Below, piece after piece: positions 7,937-16,757 of a stretch of 64,000 bases of DNA; positions within the stretch are counted from its first letter, which is position 1, and every line of letters begins with the position of its first letter. The translations under genes were made by a program, and so were the position numbers. Source of the stretch: PRO6 sp035565775 (GTDB lineage: Bacteria; Pseudomonadota; Alphaproteobacteria; Rhizobiales; Xanthobacteraceae); contig DATMRW010000027.1 in the NCBI GenBank assembly GCA_035565775.1, forward strand, positions 62,001 to 126,000. The letters are read 5' to 3'. A model generated the notes under the pieces. The model worked only from the letters and a program-made list of their open reading frames with translations, was not told the DNA's origin and ran no database searches.

Positions 7937-9379
7937 TCAGAAGTTGTAGGCGCGCTCGGTGTGGTTGGTGAGGTCGAGGCCCTCGCGTTCGGTCTCGACC
8001 TTGACCCGCAGCCCGACCGTGAGGTCGACTACCTTGTAGATGATCGTCGATCCGATGCCGCACCATGCCAGCGTCAGCGCCACGCCCTTGGCCTGCGCGA
8101 TCATCTGGGCGACCGCGTCATAGTCGGCGACCTTGCCGGCAACGTAGTCCATCACGCCAGTGCCGCCGAGGGCCGGGTTGACCAGAATGCCGGTCCCGAG
8201 GGCGCCGATGATGCCGCCGATGCAGTGGACGCCGAAGGCATCGAGGGAGTCGTCGTAGCCGAGGCTGTTCTTGACCACCGTGCAGAACAGCAGACAGACG
8301 CCGCCGGCGACGAGGCCGAGGACGATCGATCCCATCGGTCCGGCGAAGCCCGAAGCCGGCGTCACCGCGACCAGGCCCGCGACCGCGCCGGAAATAATGC
8401 CGAGCAGGGAGGGATGGCCACGGGTAAGCCATTCGATGAACATCCACGACAGCGCCGCGGCGGCGGTGGCGAGGAAAGTGTTGGCCATCGCCAGCGCGGC
8501 GGTGCCGTTGGCTTCGAGGCTGGAGCCGGCGTTGAAGCCGAACCAGCCGACCCAGAGGAGGGCGGCGCCGACCATGCTCAAGGTCAAAGCGTGCGGGGCC
8601 ATCAGTTCGCGCCGGTAGCCGGTGCGCGCGCCGACCATCAGGGCGCCGATCAGGCCCGCGAGACCGGCGTTGATGTGGACGACGGTGCCGCCGGCGAAAT
8701 CGAGTGCGCCCCAGAGGTAGATCCGTCCACCGTCGGCGAGGACCGCGTCGAGATTGGCCTGCGCGGCGGCCTTGGCATCAGGCCCGGCGGCGGCGACCGC
8801 CTTGGCCGCTTCGGTGATCGCATCCGGTCCGGCCCAGTACCAGACCATGTGCGCGATCGGGAAATAGACGAAGGTCACCCAAAGCGGAATGAACAGCGCG
8901 ACCGCCGCAAACTTCATCCGCTCAGCGAACGCGCCGACGATCAGGGCTGGCGTGATGGCCGCAAAAGTCATCTGGAAGCAAAAATACACCAGCTCCGAGA
9001 TCTGGACGTTGGGGGTGAAGGTGCCGGCCAGAGCCTCCGGCGTGATGCCCATCATGAAGGCCTTGGACAGGCCGCCGATATAGGGCGAGCCGCCGGTGAA
9101 GGTGAGGCTGTAGCCATAAAATGCCCAGATCAGGCAGACGATGCAGACCGTGTAAAAGACCTGGATCAGCACCGAGAGCATGTTCTTGGATCGGACCAGC
9201 CCGCCATAGAACAGGGCGAGGCCGGGGATCGTCATCAGCAGCACCAGCGCGGATGCCGTAAGCATCCATGCGTTGTCGCTCTTGCTCAGCGCCGGTTCGG
9301 CAAAGGCGGGGGTGGCGGCGGTAAGGCAGGCGGCCATCAGCGCCGCCAGCTTGAGGCGAAAGGACAGAGAGGCGGGCAT
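7937..9379 (-). CDS. amtB: ammonium transporter AmtB
   Basis: Ammonium channel of the Amt/MEP/Rh family, 480 residues, in the inner membrane. A cleavable signal peptide ends near ATPAFA (about residue 27). About eleven spans follow, with family hallmarks: GLALFYGGLVRSKN after the first span, FAAITPALIVGA, DFAGGTVVHINAG (pore His region) and DAFGVHCIGGI (second pore His). ATG at 9379 is preceded by GGAG with a 7-base gap; the upstream codons bridge the glnK gap and are not coding. It lies 85 bases after glnK, the classic glnK-amtB operon, in which GlnK plugs the channel when nitrogen is plentiful. Confidence 0.95.
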   Translation of the reverse strand: MPASLSFRLKLAALMAACLTAATPAFAEPALSKSDNAWMLTASALVLLMTIPGLALFYGGLVRSKNMLSVLIQVFYTVCIVCLIWAFYGYSLTFTGGSPYIGGLSKAFMMGITPEALAGTFTPNVQISELVYFCFQMTFAAITPALIVGAFAERMKFAAVALFIPLWVTFVYFPIAHMVWYWAGPDAITEAAKAVAAAGPDAKAAAQANLDAVLADGGRIYLWGALDFAGGTVVHINAGLAGLIGALMVGARTGYRRELMAPHALTLSMVGAALLWVGWFGFNAGSSLEANGTAALAMANTFLATAAAALSWMFIEWLTRGHPSLLGIISGAVAGLVAVTPASGFAGPMGSIVLGLVAGGVCLLFCTVVKNSLGYDDSLDAFGVHCIGGIIGALGTGILVNPALGGTGVMDYVAGKVADYDAVAQMIAQAKGVALTLAWCGIGSTIIYKVVDLTVGLRVKVETEREGLDLTNHTERAYNF

Positions 9380-9464
9380 GATAAAGCTCCGACGAAAACG
9401 AGAAATGCGGCCGGGCGATCGCGCAAGCGCGTTTGCCCGCGGGAAATTGGCGCCGCGCTGCGGT

Positions 9465-9803
9465 TCAAAGGGCTGAGCCATCGACCTCTCCTGTGCGGAT
9501 GCGGATGGCTCGCTCGAGATTGGTGACGAAGATCTTGCCGTCGCCGATATGGCCGGTCTTCGCCGTGGACAGGATGGCGTCGATCACGATCTCCACCTGG
9601 CTGGATGGGACCGCGACCTCGATCTTGAGCTTTGGGATGAAATTCACGGCGTATTCGGCGCCGCGATAGATCTCCGTATGGCCCTTTTGCCGGCCATAAC
9701 CCTTGACCTCGGTGACGGTCAGTCCTTGGACGCCCAGTGCGGTGAGCGCGTCCCGCACTTCCTCCAATTTGAAGGGTTTGATGATCGCCGTTACGATTTT
9801 CAT
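9465..9803 (-). CDS. glnK: nitrogen regulatory protein P-II (GlnK)
   Basis: P-II signal protein of 112 residues, the usual length. It senses 2-oxoglutarate, ATP/ADP and uridylylation state, and gates AmtB. The N-terminus MKIVTAIIKPFKLEEV is canonical. The T-loop contains Y51 in IYRGAEY, the uridylylation site used by GlnD. The B-loop TGHIGDGKIFV and C-loop Arg region are intact. It is first in an operon with amtB. The upstream region has a sigma-54 promoter, so nitrogen limitation acting through NtrC is the likely control. The gene is called glnK rather than glnB because of the amtB linkage. Confidence 0.95.
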   Translation of the reverse strand: MKIVTAIIKPFKLEEVRDALTALGVQGLTVTEVKGYGRQKGHTEIYRGAEYAVNFIPKLKIEVAVPSSQVEIVIDAILSTAKTGHIGDGKIFVTNLERAIRIRTGEVDGSAL

Positions 9804-9813
9804 CGGTTTTGCC

Positions 9814-9897
9814 TTCCACTAGCCCGAACGGATCGCTCGGGGTGCCCCGAATGCGGGCTGCGCAAAAATGCGCGCAGACCCCGACACGCTAGTGGAA
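9814..9897 (-). repeat. inverted repeat in the glnK leader
   Basis: TTCCACTAG (9814-9822) is the exact complement of CTAGTGGAA (9889-9897). Between them lies a second palindromic set, including TGCGC and GCGCGCA around 9859-9876. The pair brackets most of the glnK 5' leader and its right arm abuts the sigma-54 element. The role is unknown. Confidence 0.5.
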
Positions 9898-9914
9898 ATC
9901 AAAAGCCGTGCCAG
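9898..9914 (-). promoter_or_regulatory. sigma-54 promoter of glnK-amtB
   Basis: On the leftward strand the sequence reads CTGGCACGGCTTTTGAT. It matches the RpoN consensus TGGCACG-N4-TTGC(A/T) at every position of the -24 element and at TTG of the -12 element. Initiation would fall near 9886, about 85 bases before the glnK start. An NtrC enhancer is expected between 9915 and 10075, but I could not identify one with confidence. Confidence 0.8.
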
Positions 9915-10075
9915 ATCGGCAAATGCGTATAATTAGTTGAAATTATTTGATAAATTTTGAATTCTTGAGGTCGATGCTTGTTCGCGGACTCTGAAGGCGC
10001 GCCCAAAAAATAAGCCGGGTCTGCTTAATCCTGACGCAGCCGGTTCCGATGCCGGGCGAGGCCGCGGAAAGCGGC

Positions 10076-10951
10076 TCAGTCCTTGGCCTTTGCGATCCGC
10101 TCGCGGATCGAGCCTTCCTGCGCGACCGAGGCGACGAGTGTGCCGTCGGGCTTGAAGATCAGCCCGCGGGTGAGGCCGCGGCCGTTCTGCGAGCTCGGGC
10201 TGTCCTGGCTGTACAGCAGCCATTCGTCGGCGCGGAACGGGCGGTGGAACCACATCGCGTGGTCGAGGCTCGCCGGCATGATGCTTTTGTCGAACAGGGT
10301 GCGGCCGTAACGGGCCATCGCCGCGTCGAGCAGCGAGAAATCGGAGGCATAGGCCAGCGCGCACATGTGCATGGCCGGATCGTCGGGCAGCGTCGCCGCC
10401 GTCTTGATCCAGATATTGATCCGGCCGTCCTCGATCTTCTTGCCGAAGTAGCGCTGGAATTCGACCGGGCGCAGCTCGATCGGGCGGTCGGATTCATAGT
10501 AGCGGCGGATGAATTCCGGCATTTCGCTCAAAATCGGCTGCCGGGAGAGCTGCTCGGCGGTCAGCATGTCCGGCGTCGGGACGTCCGGCATCTTGTCCTG
10601 GTGGTCGAAATTGCTGACCTCGTCGACATGGAAGGACACCATCATCGAGAAGATCGCATGGCCGTGCTGGATCGCGGTGACGCGGCGGGTGTTGTAGCTG
10701 CGGCCGTCGCGAAGGCGGTCGACCTCATAAATGATCGGGATCTGAGGATCGCCCGGCAGCAAAAAGTAGCAGTGCAGCGAATGCGGCATCCGCCCTTCCA
10801 CGGTGCGGCAGGCCGCCACCAGCGCCTGGCCGATCACCTGGCCGCCGAAGACCCGCTGCCAGCTGGTCTTCGGGCTGACGCCGCGGAACATGTTCACCTC
10901 GAGCGGCTCGATATCGAGGATGCTCAAAAGATCGATCAGGCTCTTTGACAT
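10076..10951 (-). CDS. tesB: acyl-CoA thioesterase II
   Basis: Double hot-dog acyl-CoA thioesterase, 291 residues, which hydrolyses medium- and long-chain acyl-CoA to free acid and CoA in the cytoplasm. The N-terminal half has FGGQVIGQALVAA and PHSLHCYFLLPGD; the C-terminal half has LPDDPAMHMCALAYASDFSLL and SLDHAMWFHRPFRADEW. Together these carry the Asp/Gln/Thr triad region of TesB. Length is that of E. coli TesB (286). ATG at 10951 fits. It diverges from the ubiquinone hydroxylase gene across a 136-base spacer. Confidence 0.93.
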   Translation of the reverse strand: MSKSLIDLLSILDIEPLEVNMFRGVSPKTSWQRVFGGQVIGQALVAACRTVEGRMPHSLHCYFLLPGDPQIPIIYEVDRLRDGRSYNTRRVTAIQHGHAIFSMMVSFHVDEVSNFDHQDKMPDVPTPDMLTAEQLSRQPILSEMPEFIRRYYESDRPIELRPVEFQRYFGKKIEDGRINIWIKTAATLPDDPAMHMCALAYASDFSLLDAAMARYGRTLFDKSIMPASLDHAMWFHRPFRADEWLLYSQDSPSSQNGRGLTRGLIFKPDGTLVASVAQEGSIRERIAKAKD

Positions 10952-11087
10952 CGGTCATCTTTCCGGTCGTATGGAAGGCTAAGTGACCCACAGGGCTTGT
11001 GTTCGGGCCGCGCCGGTTGCGATAGAGAGGTCGCGGATTGCTTGTCGCCCAGCCTTGCGCCACTGGCAAGAGTGAGGATCAAAATCG

Positions 11088-12305
11088 ATGGCCAATAACA
11101 GCATCTTCATTGCGGGCGGCGGCTTCGCCGGTCTGGCGCTTGCGCTGGCGCTGCGGCAGGGGCTCGGGCCCGACGTACCGGTGATCGTGGCGGACCCGAC
11201 CTTCACCGACGGCCCGGCCTATGATCCGCGCGCCTCCGCCATCGTCGCCGCCTGCCGCCGCCTGTTCGAGGCGATCGGCGCCTGGGACGACGTCGCGGCG
11301 GACGCCCAGCCGATCCTCGACATGGTGGTGACGGACAGCCGCCTCGAAGACGTCACGCGGCCGTCCTTCCTCACCTTTGCCGGAGAGGTCGAGCCCGGCG
11401 AGCCGTTCGCCCACATGATCGAGAACCGCATCCTGCTGGAGTCGCTGACGCGGCGGGCGCGCGAGGCCGGCGTCGAGCTGCGGACCACGGCGGTCACCGG
11501 CTATGCGGCCCGGCCGAACGGCATCACCGTGACGCTCGGTGACGGCATGGAGGTCGCCGCTTCGCTGCTGGTCGCCGCTGACGGCGCCAATTCGCGCCTG
11601 CGCGAGCGCGCGGGCATCCGCACCCACGGCTGGGAGTACGGCCAGTCCGGCATCGTTTTCAATGTCAGTCACGAGCGCGATCATGAGGGCCGCGCGATCG
11701 AGCATTTTTTCCCGGCCGGTCCTTTCGCCATCCTGCCGCTCACCGGCAAGCGGTCGTCGCTGGTCTGGACCGAGACCCGCAGGGAGGCGGCGCGCATCGT
11801 CGCGCTGCCGGCGGACGAGTTTCAGATCGAGCTCGAGAATCGCTTCGGCCTTGCGCTCGGCGAGGTCCGGCCGCTCGATCCGCCGCGGGCTTTTCCGCTG
11901 CGCTATTTCATGGCGCGCGAGTTCATCGCGCCGCGGATGGCGCTGGTCGGAGACGCCGCCCACGTCATTCATCCGATCGCCGGGCAGGGCCTCAATCTCG
12001 GGCTGAAGGATGTCGCGGCGCTGGCGGAGGTCGTGGTCGATGCCGCGCGGCTCGGCCTCGATTTCGGCCAGACCGATGTTTTGGAATCCTATCAGCGGTG
12101 GCGGCGCTTCGACACGATGGCGATGGGGGTGGCGACCAATTCGCTCAACCTGTTGTTCTCCAACCGCTCCTCGCTGCTGCGCGCTGCGCGCGACTTCGGT
12201 CTCGGTGTGGTCGATCGCCTGCCACCGCTCAAGAACGTTTTCATCCGCCAGGCGGCAGGGCTCGCGGGGCCGACGCCGCGGCTGTTGCGCGGCGAGGCGC
12301 TTTAA
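11088..12305 (+). CDS. FAD-dependent ubiquinone biosynthesis hydroxylase (UbiH/Coq6 family)
   Basis: Class A flavin monooxygenase of 405 residues. The Rossmann motif IAGGGFAGLALALAL is at the N-terminus, DGANSRLRE in the middle and LVGDAAHVIHPIAGQGLNLGLKDV near residue 285. The last is the FAD ribityl-binding signature diagnostic of the UbiH/UbiF/Coq6 group that hydroxylates the quinone ring. Which ring position it modifies cannot be read from sequence; alphaproteobacteria use UbiL- or UbiM-type members. ATG at 11088 has GAGGA nine bases upstream. It converges with the HAD phosphatase gene. Confidence 0.88.
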   Translation: MANNSIFIAGGGFAGLALALALRQGLGPDVPVIVADPTFTDGPAYDPRASAIVAACRRLFEAIGAWDDVAADAQPILDMVVTDSRLEDVTRPSFLTFAGEVEPGEPFAHMIENRILLESLTRRAREAGVELRTTAVTGYAARPNGITVTLGDGMEVAASLLVAADGANSRLRERAGIRTHGWEYGQSGIVFNVSHERDHEGRAIEHFFPAGPFAILPLTGKRSSLVWTETRREAARIVALPADEFQIELENRFGLALGEVRPLDPPRAFPLRYFMAREFIAPRMALVGDAAHVIHPIAGQGLNLGLKDVAALAEVVVDAARLGLDFGQTDVLESYQRWRRFDTMAMGVATNSLNLLFSNRSSLLRAARDFGLGVVDRLPPLKNVFIRQAAGLAGPTPRLLRGEAL

Positions 12306-12323
12306 AGTCTCGGAGCAGGCTTC

Positions 12324-12950
12324 TCAGAGCAGGCTTGCGGCGATCGACCGCGGAGTCTCGAAAATCAGCGCGGCCTGCCGGGTCTTGAGCGCGTCGGGGG
12401 TCGCATAGCCCCACGTCACCGCGCCGAAACTTGCGCCGGCCTTGCGCGCGGCAACGGCGTCGCGGACCTCGTCGCCGATGCAGAGCGTGAGCTGCGGCGC
12501 GACGTTGAGCTGCTGCATGACGCGCCGGAATTGGACCGACTTGCCGAACAGCGACACGTCGCAGCTAAACGTCTCGAACAGCGGTTCGGCGTCGCCGAGC
12601 GAGCGGCACACATTGGCTTCGGCATCCGAACTGACGATCGCGAGCAGGAGGCCGCCGTCGCGCAGGGCTTGCAGCATCTCCATGGTGCCGGGAAACAGCG
12701 CCATGTCCGCGAAGCTTTCGGATTTCAGCCGCCGCATGAAGCGCGCGATCGCCGGCAGCTTCCACGCCGGCACTTCGAGATGGCGAATGATCTCGCGCGA
12801 GCTTTTTCCCCGCAGGGTTTCGACCTCGGCCTCTTCGATGCGGCGAAAGCTGTAGCGGTCGGCGGCTTCGTTCACCGCCCGCAGAAACCAGTCGAAGCTG
12901 TCGCAGAGCGTCCCGTCGAAATCGAAGATGACAAGCCGATACGGTTTCAC
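12324..12950 (-). CDS. HAD-superfamily phosphatase (phosphoglycolate phosphatase-like)
   Basis: HAD hydrolase of 208 residues. Motif I is DFDGTLCD with nucleophile D10 and acid D12. A helical cap runs from about 18 to 85. Motif II is the SSD in LAIVSSDAEAN, and motif IV is CIGDEVRDAVAARKAG. The substrate is not determined; phosphoglycolate or another small phosphate is plausible from the GmhB/Gph-like layout. The start is GTG at 12950, the only start preceding motif I. No strong ribosome-binding site is seen. Confidence 0.8.
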   Translation of the reverse strand: MKPYRLVIFDFDGTLCDSFDWFLRAVNEAADRYSFRRIEEAEVETLRGKSSREIIRHLEVPAWKLPAIARFMRRLKSESFADMALFPGTMEMLQALRDGGLLLAIVSSDAEANVCRSLGDAEPLFETFSCDVSLFGKSVQFRRVMQQLNVAPQLTLCIGDEVRDAVAARKAGASFGAVTWGYATPDALKTRQAALIFETPRSIAASLL

Positions 12951-12975
12951 GGGGCGGGTTTGTTCTAAGGCGGGG

Positions 12976-13176
12976 TCAGTCGATGCGCCTGGCTTCTTCC
13001 GGCAGCATGATCGGAATGCCGTCCCGGATCGGATAGGCGAGCTTGGCGGCGCGCGAGATCAGCTCCTGCCGGGCGCTGTCATACTCGAGCCGGCTCTTGG
13101 TCAGCGGGCATACGAGAATTTCGAGCAGCTTCGGATCGACGCTGTGTTCCGGCTGATTGGCAGTTGGGTTCGACAT
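12976..13176 (-). CDS. Trm112 / UPF0434 family small protein
   Basis: A 66-residue protein with the family core LLEILVCPLTKSRLEY and LAYPIRDGIPIMLPEEARRI. Trm112-like proteins activate methyltransferases in eukaryotes and archaea; the bacterial role is unsettled. ATG at 13176 has GGAG six bases upstream. It lies between the HAD gene (25-base gap) and the Lon-domain gene, all read leftward. Confidence 0.85.
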   Translation of the reverse strand: MSNPTANQPEHSVDPKLLEILVCPLTKSRLEYDSARQELISRAAKLAYPIRDGIPIMLPEEARRID

Positions 13177-13233
13177 TGAGGCTCCGGTCGGTGGAATACG
13201 GCGGGACCAATGCGGATAGCGGGGGACCCCCGG

Positions 13234-13908
13234 TCACTGCAATGGCGGTTCGCCGCTGGTGGTTTTCTTGGCCAGATCCATCTGGGTGATCGCGATCAGA
13301 ATTTCCGCGCGGGTCTTGAGATCCTTGGCTTCAAGAAGGGCCTGCTTTTCCGCCACGCCGTAAGGCGACATCATCGCCAGCGCATTGACCAGGGCCTCGT
13401 TGGCGGCGCTTTCGATGCCCTCCCAATCGACCTTGAGCTTGTTGACCTCGAGAAATTCGGTGAGCACCTCGAGCAGCGTCTTACGGTCGACCTCTTCCTC
13501 GCCTTTGCGCGGAATGAAATCGTCGGCATAGGGCCTGAAGTCGACGCGGCATTGCCGGTAGGCGGTGAGCGCCCGTACTTCCTCGATCACCTTGAAGCGG
13601 GCAACGCCGGTGAGTTCGAGGATGTAGCGGCCGTCGCCGGACTCCGCGAGCTGGGTGATGCGGCCGACGCAGCCGACGCTGAACAGCGGCGGGTTGCCTT
13701 CGAGATCCGAGCTCGAGTTTTCGGGCTGGATCATGCCGATCAGACGGTGGCCGTCGCGAAAGGCGTCGTCGACCATCGCGAGATAGCGCGGCTCAAAAAT
13801 GTTCAGCGGCATCTGGCCGCGCGGCAGCAGCAACGCTCCCGGCAGCGGAAATACTGGGATGGTTTCGGGAAGCTCATGCGGGCCACGATACTCTGCGTTG
13901 ATCGCCAT
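13234..13908 (-). CDS. Lon protease substrate-binding (LON_substr_bdg) domain protein
   Basis: The product is 224 residues matching only the N-terminal substrate-binding domain of Lon. It starts with PETIPVFPLPGALLLPRGQMPLNIFEPRY, the hallmark strand-turn set. There is no AAA+ ATPase and no Ser-Lys protease, so it is a stand-alone LonN-type protein. ATG at 13908 is preferred over a TTG seven codons earlier because a GGAAGA element precedes it. Its place 61 bases downstream of the thioredoxin-like co-chaperone, same strand, is common in this group and hints at proteostasis. Function is unproven. Confidence 0.83.
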   Translation of the reverse strand: MAINAEYRGPHELPETIPVFPLPGALLLPRGQMPLNIFEPRYLAMVDDAFRDGHRLIGMIQPENSSSDLEGNPPLFSVGCVGRITQLAESGDGRYILELTGVARFKVIEEVRALTAYRQCRVDFRPYADDFIPRKGEEEVDRKTLLEVLTEFLEVNKLKVDWEGIESAANEALVNALAMMSPYGVAEKQALLEAKDLKTRAEILIAITQMDLAKKTTSGEPPLQ

Positions 13909-13969
13909 GTTTTTTCTTCCAGAACTCAATCCCCGGCCCTCAGGCCGGGGCGTCGCCGCGGCAACCAGA

Positions 13970-14890
13970 TTACGCGAACAGGACCGAGGACAGCTTGCGC
14001 CGCCCCTCGACCGTCGCCTCGTCGGTCGGACCCCATGCCTCGAAGAACTGGACGAGCTGCTTGCGGGCGCCGTCGTCGTTCCATTTGCGGTCGCGCTTGA
14101 CGATCTCGATCAGATGGCCGAGCGCATCGGCGCGGTGGCCGCCGGCGTTGAGCGCGATGGCGAGATCGAAGCGCGCCTGATGGTCGGCAGGATTGGCGGC
14201 GACCTTGCCCTCGAGTTCGGCGACCGGGCCGAGCGACTTGGCCTGTTCGGCGAGGTCGATCATGGCCTGAACCGCCTTCACGGCGCCATCTTCACGGCTG
14301 GCCTCGGGGATCAGCGCAAGGGTCTGTTTGGCTTGCTCGATCGCGCCGGTCTCGGCATAGCAGCGGGCGAGGCCGGCGAGCGCCGGGATGTGGGTCGAGT
14401 CGATCGTAAGAGCTTCGGCATAGATCGCTGCTGCGTTGGCGATGTCGCCGGCCGCGAGCGCAGCCTCAGCCTCCGCGACCAGTTCTTCCGGGCCGCCGGG
14501 AGGAGGCGGCATGTCCTTGGTGAGCCGTTCGATGAAGGCGTTGATCTGGCTTTCCGGCTGCGCGCCCATGAAGCCGTCGGCCGGGCGGCCGTTGACAAAG
14601 GCGATCACGGCCGGGATCGACTGGATGCCCATCTGGCCGGGGATGTCCGGATGCTCGTCAATGTTCATCTTAACAAGCTTAACCCGGCCCTTGGCGGCGC
14701 GCACCGCCTTTTCGATGATCGGCGTGAGCTGCCGGCACGGGCCGCACCACGGCGCCCAGAAATCTATCAGCACCGGCTGGCGCTGCGACTCCTCGATGAC
14801 ATCCTTCATGAATGTCTGGGTTGTGGTGTCCTTGATCAGATCGGACGCGGTTTGTGCCGGGGTGGTTCCGCCCTGCTCAATTGTTGTCAC
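13970..14890 (-). CDS. thioredoxin-TPR co-chaperone (YbbN/CnoX-like)
   Basis: The product is 306 residues. The N-terminal thioredoxin fold carries WAPWCGPC (C49, C52), IIEKAV and the cis-Pro region IQSIPAVIAF. The C-terminal half (from about 150) is helical TPR-like sequence (EAEAALAAGDIANAAAIYAEAL, ARCYAETGAIEQA). E. coli CnoX has this same architecture, acting as a redox-switched holdase that hands clients to GroEL. Unlike E. coli CnoX (SXXC), both active Cys are present, so reductase activity is possible. GTG at 14890 is preceded by GAGG; a second GTG at 14920 is less likely. Confidence 0.87.
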   Translation of the reverse strand: MTTIEQGGTTPAQTASDLIKDTTTQTFMKDVIEESQRQPVLIDFWAPWCGPCRQLTPIIEKAVRAAKGRVKLVKMNIDEHPDIPGQMGIQSIPAVIAFVNGRPADGFMGAQPESQINAFIERLTKDMPPPPGGPEELVAEAEAALAAGDIANAAAIYAEALTIDSTHIPALAGLARCYAETGAIEQAKQTLALIPEASREDGAVKAVQAMIDLAEQAKSLGPVAELEGKVAANPADHQARFDLAIALNAGGHRADALGHLIEIVKRDRKWNDDGARKQLVQFFEAWGPTDEATVEGRRKLSSVLFA

Positions 14891-15280
14891 ATCATCCTCG
14901 CGAGAAATTTTTGGGAACACCTAGCTGTCGGCGCCCCTCAGCAAAACGGAGAAGCTGCTCCGGACACGGCCGCGCCGGCGGGCAACATCATTCTCAACCA
15001 AGATGGAGGTGCGGAACCTGAATTTCAATCCGCCTGCGATCGACTTTCTCTCGACAAATCTTTGGTCACTGTCACGCTGGCCGCAGAGCCGCCGTTGAGA
15101 TTGACCCCGGGGCCAACTCTTGCCGGTTGTGGTGGCGGGTTTGCCAGCCAGGTCCGAAAGCGCAGGCCGCGCCAGCACATAGCGCGCAGGTGCGAACGCG
15201 GAATTTGCATGGAACGCGCGGCGCCGCTTAAGCTTTAGCCGTTCGCCGGCCGCGCCGGTCCGACATAACCGATATGATGA
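14891..15280. other. 390-base intergenic region, no gene seen
   Basis: This spacer lies between divergent genes. Short frames exist on both strands but show no recognisable domain, ribosome-binding site or coding bias. It must contain the promoters of the co-chaperone and TerB-like genes; none could be assigned with confidence. Confidence 0.5.
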
Positions 15281-15775
15281 ATGGAGTTGCCGAACCCGAT
15301 GCTCGACAAACTGCGCCAGTTCATTTCCGACATCGCTTCAGCGGGAAGCGCGCCTCGCCCGATGTTCGGGGATGGCGACTATCGCCTTGCGGCTGCGGCG
15401 CTGCTGATTCACGTCATCTCGCTTGACGGCGCGCCATCCGAAGTCGAGCTCAAGAAACTCAAGTCGCTGCTCGAATTCCGCTTCGACCTCGAGCCCGAGG
15501 CGGCCGATCGCCTGATCGCCGAAGCAACGCTTGCGGAGGGCGGTGCGGTGGATCTGTTTCACTTCACCAGCGTGCTGATGCACTCGCTCGACGAAGGCGG
15601 CCGTCTGCGCATCGTCGAAATGATGTGGGAGCTGGTCTATGCCGACGATCATGTCACCGAGTTCGAGGAGAACGTCGTGTGGCGCGCGGCAGATCTGCTC
15701 GGCGTCTCGGGCCGCGACCGCGTCAACCTGCGAAATCTGATCGCCGCCGGCCGTCTCCCGGACGCAAAAGTCTGA
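15281..15775 (+). CDS. TerB-family (tellurite-resistance-like) protein
   Basis: A 164-residue helical protein with the TerB/DjlA core: DYRLAAAALLIHVISLDGAPSEVE, then an acidic helix pair and WELVYADDHVTEFEENVVWRAADLLGVSGRD. The acidic DG..S..E and D..V...E positions are the metal-binding type seen in TerB. No other ter genes are nearby, so tellurite resistance should not be assumed. Many proteobacteria carry such an orphan. ATG at 15281 or 15301 are both possible; neither has a good ribosome-binding site. Confidence 0.78.
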   Translation: MELPNPMLDKLRQFISDIASAGSAPRPMFGDGDYRLAAAALLIHVISLDGAPSEVELKKLKSLLEFRFDLEPEAADRLIAEATLAEGGAVDLFHFTSVLMHSLDEGGRLRIVEMMWELVYADDHVTEFEENVVWRAADLLGVSGRDRVNLRNLIAAGRLPDAKV

Positions 15776-15837
15776 CTTGCGGTCGCGCAAACATACTGCA
15801 TTCTCCCGCCATTGCCCCTCAGCAAGAGAATTCGAAT

Positions 15838-16617
15838 ATGAGCGATCGCGTGGCACTCGTGACGGGAGCGTCCTCGGGCATTGGCACCGAGCTGGCGAAG
15901 CTGTTTGCGGCGGACGGCCATCGGGTGATGCTGGTGGCGAGGCGGGCGGACCGGCTGGAGGCGCTGGCGAGGGAGATCGTCGCCGCCGGCGGCAAGCCGC
16001 CGATCACTCTGGCTTGCGATCTGGCCAAGCCGGAGGCGGGAGACGCAATCGCCGCGGCGCTGGCGAGCCACGGCGCCGAAGTCGAATATCTCGTCAACAA
16101 TGCCGGCTATGGCCTTTCGGGCGAGGGCACGCAACTCGATCGGGCCGAACAGCTCGGCATGATCGACCTCAATATTCGCGCGCTCACCGATCTGACGCTC
16201 CGCTTCGCCGACACGGTTGCGCAGCATCGCGGCGGCATCCTCAATCTCGGATCGATCGCCGGCTTCCTGCCGGGGCCGGGAATGGCGGTCTATTACGCCA
16301 GCAAAGCCTATGTGATCTCGTTCTCCGAGGCGCTGCACCGCGAGCTGGGGCCGCGCGGGGTGCGGGTGACGGCGCTGTGCCCGGGGCCGGTGCCGACCGG
16401 GTTTCAGGCCCGCGCCGGGGTGACGCCCGGCCTCGATTCGACGCTGCTGAGCGTCTCGCCCGAACGCGCCGCACGGGAGGGCTATCGGGGCCTGATGGCC
16501 AACCGGCGTTTGGTGCTGCCGGGCGTGGGCGTCCGCCTGATTCCGTTCCTTCTGCGCTTTGCCCCGCGTGGCTGGGTGCTGGCGTCGGTCGGGCGCATTC
16601 AGGCGAAGCGGCGCTGA
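15838..16617 (+). CDS. SDR-family oxidoreductase
   Basis: Classical short-chain dehydrogenase of 259 residues. The cofactor loop is TGASSGIG (9-16), the NNAG motif is at 87-90, catalytic S139 is in NLGSIAG, and Y152/K156 are in YYASK. The sequence after strand 2 (VARRADRLEAL) has two Arg, which favours NADP(H). The substrate is unknown; PGPVPTGF and the basic C-terminus resemble the DltE/YqjQ-like cluster. ATG at 15838 follows AAGAGA. It is the last gene before a run of rightward genes. Confidence 0.85.
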   Translation: MSDRVALVTGASSGIGTELAKLFAADGHRVMLVARRADRLEALAREIVAAGGKPPITLACDLAKPEAGDAIAAALASHGAEVEYLVNNAGYGLSGEGTQLDRAEQLGMIDLNIRALTDLTLRFADTVAQHRGGILNLGSIAGFLPGPGMAVYYASKAYVISFSEALHRELGPRGVRVTALCPGPVPTGFQARAGVTPGLDSTLLSVSPERAAREGYRGLMANRRLVLPGVGVRLIPFLLRFAPRGWVLASVGRIQAKRR

Positions 16618-16757
16618 CCGCGGCGCCGTCGGGCGGGTCGGCTGGACAGCGCCTACTGCGAACATCATAACGTCCCGGCAACCCTGGTCTTAATTTGGCC
16701 TGCTCGGCGGCTACAAAGGCATCTGGCGATTGCGCCGAATTGCGCTATGATTCCCGT

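Noticed and set aside
4014..7949. Open frame of about 1300 codons on the rightward strand across ftsK and the aminotransferase gene
   Set aside because: It is the antisense of two well-supported genes; its translation is Arg/Ala/Asp/Val-rich with no domain, a common artefact of GC-rich DNA.
15281..15775. Tellurite-resistance determinant
   Set aside because: Only a TerB-like single domain is present, with no terZADEF neighbours, so resistance is not supported.
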